Shown one piece after another: positions 7,555 to 16,115 of a DNA stretch of 32,728 nucleotides. The notes under the pieces are model-generated. The model saw only the letters and a list, made by a program, of their open reading frames with translations, was not told the DNA's origin and did not search any database. A program made the translations under genes and the position numbers. Source of the DNA: Chondrus crispus (lineage: Eukaryota > Rhodophyta > Florideophyceae > Gigartinales > Gigartinaceae); NCBI RefSeq assembly GCF_000350225.1, contig NW_005178780.1, positions 81,084 through 113,811 on the forward strand, given 5' to 3'. The stretch's first letter is position 1. Each line of letters opens with the position of its first letter.

Positions 7555-10095
7555 ATGAAAATGAAATCGAACGGCTTGTTCCTGTTATGGGCTCTCTTGA
7601 TGGTCGTTCAATTGTCTGCTGCCGACAAAATCGAGATGAAAATCAATCTTGGTGGTGAGGCGGTTGATGGCTTTTCAGCTGAACAAGAATTCCTAGAACT
7701 AGGCGAAGATATACCGAAAATGCGATTTCATGGAGCAATTAGCGGTAATGGGAATGACGCAAATGTCTTTAAGACGCAGCGTTTTTCACGCGAAAGTGAT
7801 CTCGTCCTTAACATCCCAGTTCCGGATGGTATCTATACAGTTACATTGCTCTTTGCCGAGACCTGGAATGGTGCCTACGCCGCGGGAAAGCGTGTTTTTG
7901 ATGTACGTTTAAATGTCGCGTTTGCAGTCTTCTCAGTGTTCTTTGTAGTTAAAACAGTACTGACAAGACGATATTTCCATTGAACAACACAGGTATACTT
8001 AGGGTCGAAACCAAACGGAGTCTTGAAAGTATGCTCCCAGCTAGACCCATTTCGGTCAGGTGGACCGGCAGGACCGGTGAGAAGGAAGTTTAGAGGCATT
8101 GCAACGAAAGACGGTCTTACAATTGCATTGAGACCCATTAAGCAAAACCCGCAAATTGCGGGTGTTGTCATCAGTGGATATTCATATTCGCCGGCGTTCA
8201 TTTCGGATCTTCCGACGACAGCGCAAGCGCCAGAAGGTGCTTTGGACTTTTCCCTCGTGGATAGCATCGGACCAATCCATCCAGCTGATCCAGAGATTGC
8301 TTATGATCCCAGTCTCAACCCGAAATTCGCCACTAAAAATGCAGGTGGTGGGCTTGCGGCTGTTGGGAGTATGCAATCACCACTGATGGGGCGTCCTGGG
8401 GGTGCTCCTCCAGGAGTTCACTCTGCAACGCCTTCGATCAGACAATCATTCCGTTCTCCAGGCTCTGGCAGTCAGTTCCCCGTCAATGTTAACAGCGGCT
8501 TTCAGATGCAAGGAGCAAATGCCTTCGAAATGAGAGCACCAGGGCATTTGCAGGGTGCACCTGACATTGGTCATGCCGGAGCCTACAGACGTAGACTGAC
8601 CTCTTTCAATGATTACGAACAATCTGAAGTTGATATGACGACAAGACTTGACAATTTGAACACTAAACTTGCTCAAGAGCCATTTGCTATGAACTCTGGG
8701 AAAACGCCCGATGCTCAATCAAGCAATTTGCAGCCTGTTGCTACTGACGCTTTGGGAAGGCAGACTCAAAACTACAATGCCGAACCTACTGCTGTAAACG
8801 GATTTCAACAAGGAACGTCATTTGCAGGACAGGAAGGGCCATCTTCGTTCGAGCCAAAAGAGGCATCCCCTTATGGGCAAGGAGTGATGGGTGTTTCGGA
8901 CTCTCAAGCTACGATGCTGAGCCCACAGAGTCCAGAAGCTCCACCGCAATATGAGACATCCGGTGTGAGCGGAGTTGATCCTAGAGAGCCGGGGGCGGAG
9001 GCGTCTAGAAGGTTCTATCAAGCACAGACCGAAGCTTTGCAAGCTCCACCACAGTACCAAAGCCATCCAGCACCTCAGTCCTCTTCTGCATGGTCTGGCG
9101 ATCAGACACTTCCCGCTGGGCAAAGTTTCCAGGGAACTCCTGGGTCAGGGCAGACAGGTGAGGACCCGGATGCGGCAATGGCCCCTCCAGTTATCCCTCA
9201 AGGTTCCAATTATAATGTCGTGGCAAGTGGCGAAAGACCATATCAAACACAGGGCGGAATGGCATTCGGCAATCAGGGCGCGCCAGCGGTTCCTGGGGAA
9301 TCAACAGGTGGGATAGCAGCTCAGGCTTGGTATGGAGCATCGGCGCACCAGAGACAAGCGAATGACAACCATGCCCCTCTGCAGGAACCTGGGCAAATGC
9401 CCAGTAATCAAGGGAGCTACATCGGAATGCCCTCTAATGATAATGAGCCGACGCAATCTCACGAAGTGCTCCAAGGCAATCACGTCGAACGGCTAGTACA
9501 GCCTGCCGGACAATTTGCCGAGGCCCCTCAATACGGGCGTGAAGGTACACCAAGAGGCATGGATGAAAGGAATGGCAACATGGGACAGCGATACAACGGT
9601 CCTAGCATGAGCGGAGGTGAGCAAGGTTACAATCTGGGAGGGAAACTGCCTGCCCCTGGACGACAGATGGTTCCGAGTCTTCCCGGCATTCCCGACTTGC
9701 CGGGAAGCGAGGGTGCTGGGCAGGAGGCTGATCAGCCCCCAGACTGGGCTCCGGGTATCCACAATGGACCGGCTGGGTTAGAAGGGATGTGCATTGATAA
9801 CTCGACGCACTGCAGCTGCGGTATGGCCGAAAATAGAAGCGGACAACAGGAGGAGTGCTTGTTCGTTGTGAGGGAAGACGTTTCCCCGATGATTTGTGCC
9901 AGGCGGCCGTGCAGTGGACATCTCATTTGTGCATGCGCGTCAGGTGCGAACACACTTTGCGAGAGATCGATGGTGAAGCACATTCTGGTGCCCGCCTCTG
10001 TTCATAAGCACGGGGTTACAGAGGAACCGAATGCTGTCCTATGCAAACGAGAGGTTATAGAACAAGGCGTAGGCGTTCTCACTCCAATAATTTGA
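7555..10095 (+). CDS. secreted malectin-domain protein with low-complexity tail and Cys-rich C-terminus; two exons (7555..7902, 7993..10095)
   Basis: 816-aa predicted protein. Residues 1-22 are a signal peptide. Residues about 28-178 form a malectin domain: INLGGEAVDGF at the start, IPVPDGIYTVTLLFAETW, GKRVFDV, and a final GVVISGY. Malectin domains bind carbohydrate (glucose-oligosaccharide in animal malectin) and occur in plant receptor kinases. Here there is neither kinase nor C-terminal membrane helix. The domain is split by a 90-bp phase-0 intron (7903-7992, donor GTACGT, acceptor AACACAG, TACTGAC branch-like site). It joins VFD to VYLG, exactly where malectin domains continue. Residues about 215-710 are Gly/Pro/Gln/Ser/Asn-rich and probably disordered. 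Residues 714-816 hold ten Cys (716, 723, 725, 738, 751, 756, 762, 764, 772, 800) with an N-glycosylation site NST at 719, suggesting a disulfide-bonded module. It is likely an extracellular or cell-wall protein. The start at 7555 places the signal peptide first; a second ATG is two codons later. Confidence 0.85.
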
Positions 10096-10794
10096 GCAGG
10101 TGTAGCATGCGGTTTCTAGTGCATGCATACTTCTGTATTGAATAGACATTTTATGGTGTCTAGTGAGCAAGCTTTGAAAGATAAGTGGTACATGTGTCTG
10201 CGTTGTAGTCGGTGAATGGGATGGAAATGTGACAGGAAAGCTGCATAGAGTCTTAAGACAAGCTCAAACGAGGAATGGGCGTCTCCTGCAACCTTGCGTG
10301 CAGCATATTGCTATAAAATCCTGTTTCCCTCTCAAGTGTTGTGCGCCTCATCTGAGCCATTTTTTTTCCATAGGCACAAAAGAAGCAACTGGTCCAGAGT
10401 AGTATTCAAATCAAATAAGTTGCCATTGCAACGAGTCTAACTCGCATGGTTCCATCGTTCCTGTTTCATTGAACAATGTAGTCAAGCATCGGGGTGCTAG
10501 CTGTCATGAATCTCAAGTATTGGAAGCCCTGTCGGTAGAGGTAGTGAATCTCTCCACACGGGCCGTGGGGAATGGAATATGAGTCCTTCATCGAAATGGG
10601 CTGTACAGTATCCTACGAAGTGCATGCCTGACACGGGTCTTAGTTCTGTTGTAAATAAAGATGTAAGGTATATGATAAGGTACACATTAAGTTAAACAAA
10701 CGGCATACACCGATGCTGTAAGTAAAGAGACGTTAAATTAAAACAAAGGACAGATTACAGTTACAACGCTGCTTACAAGCCAGGTCGCATGGCA
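10096..10794. other. spacer after the malectin gene, no gene recognised
   Basis: About 700 bp with only short frames. A small TAGACA/TGTCTA hairpin (about 10142-10161) lies just after the malectin stop in the likely 3' UTR. No RNA gene was recognised. Confidence 0.5.
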
Positions 10795-11106
10795 AGGAAG
10801 GGAGTATGCTGTAAAACGGGGCATGTTAAGACACACCCTCAGGGTGTGTCTTAAGTTAAGTACGTAAGAGTCTTAACATGCCCCGTTTTTCTGCAGTTTG
10901 CTTTGCTTTGCCCAAAGAGGTGATTTGGCGTGCTATGAGTGGCTCCTACGTTTTAATTTTTGAGTTTAAGAAAAGCAAGGGCTTTTCTTAGAGAATTTAA
11001 AAGTATTCCTGGCAAAACCGGGCAAGGCAAGCAAAAACCAGCCTGTTAAGAGTCTTAACTTGAGACACACCCTGAGGGTATGTCTTAACAGGAAGGGAGT
11101 ATGCTG
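10795..11106. mobile_element. foldback/MITE-like element between 17-bp direct repeats
   Basis: A 17-bp direct repeat, AGGAAGGGAGTATGCTG, flanks a 278-bp segment (copies 10795-10811 and 11090-11106). Inside, 10825-10860 and 11054-11089 are inverted copies matching at 34 of 36 positions. The right one ends exactly at the direct repeat; the left one begins 13 bp after it. The left end is itself a hairpin: 10813-10832 pairs perfectly with 10870-10889 over 20 bp, enclosing a second palindrome around ACACCCTCAGGGTGT. The middle has another stem, TAAGAAAAGC/GCTTTTCTTA, plus loosely inverted GCTTTGCCC/GGGCAAGGC stretches. There is no coding capacity. Inverted ends, flanking repeat and small size fit a non-autonomous DNA transposon or foldback element. 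A 17-bp target duplication would be unusually long, so the direct repeats could have another origin. Confidence 0.6.
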
Positions 11107-11431
11107 AGAGGTTCCGAAGCCACGATGATGACATCAAGTTGAGGGAACGCGTGTGCAGTTTTGTACGGAGCCGTCTTCACTATAATTTGAATTATTTTCG
11201 GGTAATATTATTTTTTTATGCTCCTGTTGGATGATCTGCGATTGGGCCAGCGCACGCTACGATGAACATACACACGGAGTTGTAACAGAGCTTTTGTGGA
11301 TTCAACACGGCAGCGCGGCCTTCGTTGTCGATTCGAGCTCATATCACCGTAACAACTCGCGGAAATCGCGGACAAGGAGGCCTCACATGTAGGCAGGCTT
11401 GTACCCCGACCGTAATCCACAGCTCTCTCCG
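11107..11431. other. promoter and leader region of NAA30
   Basis: 325 bp between the foldback element and the NAA30 start codon. It contains an AT-rich stretch near 11190-11220 but no clear TATA box at a convincing distance, and no gene. Confidence 0.4.
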
Positions 11432-12141
11432 ATGGCGAAGCCAGAAATACGACTGGAAGTGTAAGTCACTACGCCCCATTTCGATCGAACCGCGAAGAGT
11501 ACCCTCGCATCAAGCTAAAACTCTTTTCGCCTCACATCGCGTGCTTTTGCAAATCTCGTTTTGTGTAGGTACAAGGGAGAACGACAGCTGAAGCTGATAC
11601 AACCGCTCATCGACAAGGACCTGTCTGAACCGTACTCAATTTTCACGTACAGATACTTTATCAAGCAATGGCCCCAGCTTTGCTACCTCGCCATGGAGGG
11701 CGATGAATGTGTCGGAGCTGTCGTCTGTAAATTGGTAAGCGTCATGGTTTATATCACCCGACTGGCCTTCCCCGGCCCAGGCTGGGCCACGATAGATATT
11801 TAATGCTGACCAGTCTATGTTCCCCATCACGTTTTCAGGAGTACAATTCCGGGAAAATATACCGGGGCTACATCGCGATGCTCGCCGTGCGCGAGGACCG
11901 CCGAAAGAACGGGCTTGGTACCAAGCTCGTCAGCGCATCTATCAAGTCCATGATCGCACAAGGCTGCCAGGAGGTCTCGCTAGAGGCAGAAGTGACGAAC
12001 AAGGGAGCGCTTCGTTTGTATGAGAACCTTGGCTTTATCAGAGATCAACGACTCGAGAAGTACTACCTCAACGGGCATGATGCTTTCCGCCTCAAACTGC
12101 GACTCGCGCCTCTACCAGGGGGCGCTCTATTCCATGTATAG
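11432..12141 (+). CDS. NAA30: N-terminal acetyltransferase NatC catalytic subunit NAA30 (MAK3), three exons (11432..11460, 11569..11734, 11839..12141)
   Basis: 165-aa GNAT-fold enzyme that acetylates nascent proteins starting Met-Leu/Ile/Phe/Trp, at the ribosome with NAA35 and NAA38. The spliced protein reads [20 protein letters not shown] and is collinear with animal and yeast NAA30 throughout: [13 protein letters not shown] near the N-terminus, [20 protein letters not shown] with the acetyl-CoA motif RRKNGLG (RxxGxG/A), [19 protein letters not shown], and [13 protein letters not shown]. Intron 1 (11461-11568, 108 bp, GTAAGT...TGTAG) splits a Val codon; intron 2 (11735-11838, 104 bp, GTAAGC...TTTCAG) is phase 0. 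Exon 1 is only 29 nt, and reading through it stops at once (GTG TAA), so splicing is required. The length is close to the catalytic core; the long disordered N-terminus of human NAA30 is absent, as in yeast Mak3. It is convergent with SND1. Confidence 0.93.
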
Positions 12142-12601
12142 CAGGTGTGGAGATGAACCCACATGATGGGCGACCTGGTGCTTGCAATGCCCACGCGCTC
12201 ATCGTAATCAATCTGTGGCAAGGGTAAACGGTCCAGTGCACTTTTTTTTTGGTCACTCAGTTTCATCTTGCCGGCATCGCACTCCCATGCGCCTCACGCA
12301 CCGTTGACACGAACTGGCGCTTGGGCTTGTGCTTCGATCACGAGTCGGGGACATGGGTGCAGTATTTACGATGCGTCGCATGAACAATGCCATGTGCTGG
12401 AAGGGCCCAGTGAAGTGAGGTAATTTTGAGTTGCAGTTGGATGAGGACCCTTGGCTCAGATGCAGCAGCCATCCAATCAGTTGTTTGACTTGCCGCTTTT
12501 GCAGAATGGCACAGGGTGTGATGTCAGCAATCCTGACGGGAATACGCAAAAGGGTGGCAATGTACTTTTGATTTTGCGGGAATATCCCAGATTGCGTCAG
12601 T
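12142..12601. other. convergent spacer between NAA30 and SND1
   Basis: 460 bp between two converging stop codons, presumably both 3' UTRs. No supported gene. A run of T (about 12241-12250) and scattered palindromic bits are the only notable features. Confidence 0.5.
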
Positions 12602-15391
12602 TTATTGTTCTTCGTCACAGTCGGATTCAAATGCCTCTCCATAATTCCACAGGTACTGCCTCGTAGCGATCCCGATTTCCTCAAACGGACGAAGCTTCTT
12701 GAAAGCTGCCTTCGACGCACGGTCCGTCTTGCGAACAATTCGGGCAAGACCAGACTTGAGCATTTCTTCAATCACACTCGTTGGCTTTGCAGCCGAGTCC
12801 GAACTTCCCGCAACAGGGATCAAGATGTCCCCGATGACTTTCCCGGGCCCCTCTGTCGTGGCTATAGAGACAGTGATGTCCTTATCAAACACCAGGTCTT
12901 TCAGATACTCACCAGCTGCTACTCCACACGGATCCTCAGCACCAGGAATCACAATGTGCTGCAGGACAACCTCGACGGCGATCGGGGCGGCGCTAATAAA
13001 GCCTACAGCAACTCCGAATCGTCGAATACTCTTGGCAGTTAACTTTTCCTCGTTGCCGTAGTCAATGAACCGCACGTCGACTTCGCCGTTCTTATTGACG
13101 TATAAGACTTTGCCACGATACCAACGATTGTCTGCACTAAACTTGCCCGCGACAACCGTTCCAGGGCGCAAACCAGTAACCGGACTCGCTGGTGCTGCAT
13201 CCAAAGACAAGCTCGCGAGACCCGATTCGACAGAGGCCAAGGCTGCCTTGGTAGTGTCGCTGTTTTGCACAAATATCCGGCCACCGAAACCAATCTCACA
13301 GACTTGGCCTGAATATGTTTTCCGTGGGGCATCGGATGACTGGGGAGCGGATTTATCCGCAACGACTGGTTCAACGTAATCGGACCAAGCTCCCTTTTTG
13401 GCGTCCTTGGCGGTCTTCTCAACTGAGACATAGCGAGAGCCAGAGGGATCTCTGGACGGGTCAAACGACTCATGCAAGTATCCGTGTCCTTCTTCTAGAA
13501 GCATAGCGGATACATCGGTCTTCTCACCCGACGGACTGACAACCTGTATGTTACCAAGGAAGGCGCCAATACGATCAACATTGTAGACTGATACCTCGAC
13601 GTCGCGTTGCATGAGGTGTTCCCTTGCAAAATCAGCAGCTTCATCACCATGAGGCTCTCCTGGTGTTTCTTCACGAAGCGAACCATCCGGTGCATACACC
13701 TTGCGCGATGATTGGGGACACCGGACTGCGCGGAGTGCTAAAGTGATAAGCATAGCTTCTGTGGGCAAGTACAAGCGGTATCGAGAGGCAGACGAAACAT
13801 ATTCGACGATGGCCTTGTATGGCCCATTGCGCTGTAGGCCAGAGAGAACGTCACGGGATCGTTTCTTGGCATCTGGACCAGTAAGGTTATTTATCCTCCT
13901 GGTAGTAGATTGGACATCGCCGTGGATACCTTTCTTGGCGTCCCTTGCGGCCTTTTCGCGCTCTAGGTATTCTTCATAGTTGGCAGCTCGTCCTTCATCA
14001 CCGCGATGACGCATGACGCCAAGAAGACCAGCGGAAATGAGTTGGAGTGCGACGTCGGGATTCTTCTTGTCACCTTCGCGACCAACGGTTGCAAATGCCA
14101 TGGTATCCTTGCGGACTGAATCCTCGGATGGTGCTCTGGTATACTCAACTTTGACGCGAACACGCCTGCCGATGAGTTTCTTTCGCAGAGCTTCCTTGGC
14201 GTCTGCGACGGGGCCAATAGGCATGAAGGCACGATCACGTGTAGCACGGTCAGGTCGGTTGGCTCTCACTGAGGCGAAGGAAATCCTGCGGACGGTGCCA
14301 GAGGTGTCATCGAGGACAGCGATCATATCACCGCTAACGACCTCGACACACTTGCCGGTAAAGAGTTCGGGGTTGGAAGTAGGAGGCTTGAAGCCCTTCC
14401 AGACGCCCATTTGTCGATCCCTGGCGGATCGCTCAGCGGCGCGGAGGGCGGGGGCTCGAGCTGAGAGGTCGATGCTCCAACTGACGGTCTTTGCAAAGCC
14501 GGACTTGAGAAGCTCCTCACCAATGTGCATAGAGGCTTTGGGATCCTCAATAGTGGCAAAGAGCATACCATTGCGATCGACTCCGTCGATGGTGACATTA
14601 ACGTCGCGGTGGAGGAGACGTAGTTCGGTGAGGAATTTTGCATTGACAGCGAAGGGCATCGGTTGTGGTGGGGTGGCAGGATCTGCACCATCTGATCTGC
14701 GAAAGCCTGGGCATTGGACACCTGAGAGGCAGAGGGTGACGAGACGATCTCCTAGAGAGTCTACGGATGCGTGAGGCACACCTGTGAGAAGGACCTTGAC
14801 TGCAGAACCATTGATGATGTAGTCGACAATGCCTTTGATAAGTTTGCCTTTGCATGCATTAACAAAATCTTGGGCTTCAAGAACGGTATCCGAAGGGTTT
14901 GGCAGGTTCCTCGACTTCGGGGCGTCGCCTCCAGCGTGCAGGCCTTTCCTCGCGGCGAGGGCCTTCTCCTCCGCGGCGCAGAGCTGGTCAAACTCGGGGG
15001 ATCGGTCCTCGGCGTCGTTGTTAGGCCTCCTGACGCGGGCCATGCCCTGCTCGACGGCCTGCAGGTTGAGCGAAGTGTCTGCGGCGGCAGGGGTGACGGT
15101 GGCGAAGACGCGGTGGATGGCCGGAAGGCGGTAGTCGATGCGGAACGAGACGCGGGTGTTGATGAGGCGGGCGCGCAGCCACTCGCGCGCGTGCCACGCG
15201 AACGGCTCGTCCGACTGGCCGTCGCGCGACAGCAGCGGGGCCTTGAGGCTCGATAGCGTGACGCGCATCTCCGGCGGAGGGCCCGTCGTCGGCGGGGCTG
15301 GGTTCATCAGCACGAGCGTGTCCGCGGACGGGACCGCTTTCACGATCCCCGACAGGGGCGGGGCGGCGGCCGGCGTGGCGATGGCGACCAT
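12602..15391 (-). CDS. SND1: Tudor staphylococcal nuclease (Tudor-SN / SND1 / p100)
   Basis: Single-exon 929-aa protein. The N-terminal two thirds is a series of four staphylococcal-nuclease-like (SN) domains (approximately 8-165, 180-325, 340-500, 515-665). They are recognisable by recurring ITLSSLRAP-like strands, EPFAWHAREWLRARLI-type segments and repeats of GxAxVxR. A Tudor domain at about 741-792 shows the aromatic-cage signature WYRGKVLYV and VRFIDYGNEE. A fifth, split SN domain follows to about 880. This is the standard Tudor-SN order and length. The family acts in RNA metabolism (stress granules, RNA decay and splicing support, binding of methylarginine partners). The start at 15391 (ATGGTCGCC) places SN1 at the N-terminus. 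The upstream in-frame ATG would translate an A17 tract as poly-Lys and is judged leader. It diverges from the 5-phosphatase gene. Confidence 0.93.
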   Translation of the reverse strand: MVAIATPAAAPPLSGIVKAVPSADTLVLMNPAPPTTGPPPEMRVTLSSLKAPLLSRDGQSDEPFAWHAREWLRARLINTRVSFRIDYRLPAIHRVFATVTPAAADTSLNLQAVEQGMARVRRPNNDAEDRSPEFDQLCAAEEKALAARKGLHAGGDAPKSRNLPNPSDTVLEAQDFVNACKGKLIKGIVDYIINGSAVKVLLTGVPHASVDSLGDRLVTLCLSGVQCPGFRRSDGADPATPPQPMPFAVNAKFLTELRLLHRDVNVTIDGVDRNGMLFATIEDPKASMHIGEELLKSGFAKTVSWSIDLSARAPALRAAERSARDRQMGVWKGFKPPTSNPELFTGKCVEVVSGDMIAVLDDTSGTVRRISFASVRANRPDRATRDRAFMPIGPVADAKEALRKKLIGRRVRVKVEYTRAPSEDSVRKDTMAFATVGREGDKKNPDVALQLISAGLLGVMRHRGDEGRAANYEEYLEREKAARDAKKGIHGDVQSTTRRINNLTGPDAKKRSRDVLSGLQRNGPYKAIVEYVSSASRYRLYLPTEAMLITLALRAVRCPQSSRKVYAPDGSLREETPGEPHGDEAADFAREHLMQRDVEVSVYNVDRIGAFLGNIQVVSPSGEKTDVSAMLLEEGHGYLHESFDPSRDPSGSRYVSVEKTAKDAKKGAWSDYVEPVVADKSAPQSSDAPRKTYSGQVCEIGFGGRIFVQNSDTTKAALASVESGLASLSLDAAPASPVTGLRPGTVVAGKFSADNRWYRGKVLYVNKNGEVDVRFIDYGNEEKLTAKSIRRFGVAVGFISAAPIAVEVVLQHIVIPGAEDPCGVAAGEYLKDLVFDKDITVSIATTEGPGKVIGDILIPVAGSSDSAAKPTSVIEEMLKSGLARIVRKTDRASKAAFKKLRPFEEIGIATRQYLWNYGEAFESDCDEEQ

Positions 15392-16115
15392 GGTGTCGAG
15401 GGGGGTGGTGGTGTGGAGAGGTGGTGGTGGAGAGGTGGGAGGAAGGACGCTTCTGTTTTTTTTTTTTTTTTTAAGTTTTGAAGAGTCAGTCGCGGGGGGA
15501 TCGGGGGATGGGATCAAGCGTGCGGACGGAGGATGTGGGACGCGGATGGGAGTCCAGGGCGGTTCGGGGAAGCGGGGGGGGGGGGGGAGAAGGGTTTAAA
15601 CGTATAGGAAAAGGTGGGGAACGAGGGATGTGGAGGGCGAGTAGAATGTGGCAATATCTGGAGCGACTCTGATGACAATCGAAGGGAAGCAAGGCAAAAA
15701 GATTGATCTTGAGCGAGTGAGAAGGGCGGTGCGTCACGCGGTGTGCACGTGTGCACGTGTGCGGGCGTCCACGTGTGCGGGCGTCCACGTATGCGGGCGT
15801 CCACGTATGCGGGCTGTACGACTGTACTGTATTCCGCGTCGCGTGCGCACGTGTCGCGCTCGCAAGGCAGGACACGCGTCCCGGCGGCGGCGTCACAGCT
15901 TGACGTCATGCGCGCCGCGTTGGCCGCGCGACGGCATATGCGCCGCCGCCGCTCGGCAACGTGCACGCGGACCCCCGCGCCCCGCCAATCAAACCCACCC
16001 CGCCGTGCCGCGCCCCGCCCCGGGCCCCTCCTCCCCCCCTCTCTCACTCCTTCCTTTGCCACCCTACTTTCTCTTCAATTGTTCCCCTATCATACCTCTC
16101 TCCCCCCCACAATTG
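15392..16115. promoter_or_regulatory. divergent promoter region of SND1 (-) and 5-phosphatase (+)
   Basis: 724 bp separate two divergent starts. Visible elements are a T17 tract at 15456-15472 (A17 in the SND1 leader), a G14 tract at about 15574-15587, a block of CACGTG-containing repeats (see separate entry), and CCAAT at 15985-15989, about 130 bp before the 5-phosphatase ATG. C/T-rich sequence then runs to that ATG. No clear TATA box is seen for either gene. Confidence 0.5.
15761..15814. repeat. 16-bp tandem repeat with CACGTG/CACGTA cores
   Basis: Unit GCGGGCGTCCACGTGT repeats at 15761-15776, 15777-15792 and 15793-15808, with a partial fourth copy. Copies differ at one position (ACGTGT versus ACGTAT). 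It is preceded by GTGCACGTGTGCACGTGT (15743-15760). CACGTG is the palindromic E-box/G-box core bound by bHLH and bZIP factors in many eukaryotes. Its place in a divergent promoter makes regulatory use possible, but simple slippage is an equal alternative. Confidence 0.75.

Noticed and set aside
11432..15391. NAA30, SND1 and LTN1 as a co-located protein/RNA quality-control cluster
   Set aside because: Genes are on different strands, far apart and housekeeping in nature. Proximity is most simply chance.
15391..15517. 42-residue N-terminal extension of SND1 from an upstream ATG
   Set aside because: It would encode a poly-Lys stretch from an A17 tract and a Pro-rich leader with no targeting signal. 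SN1 begins right after the ATG at 15391.
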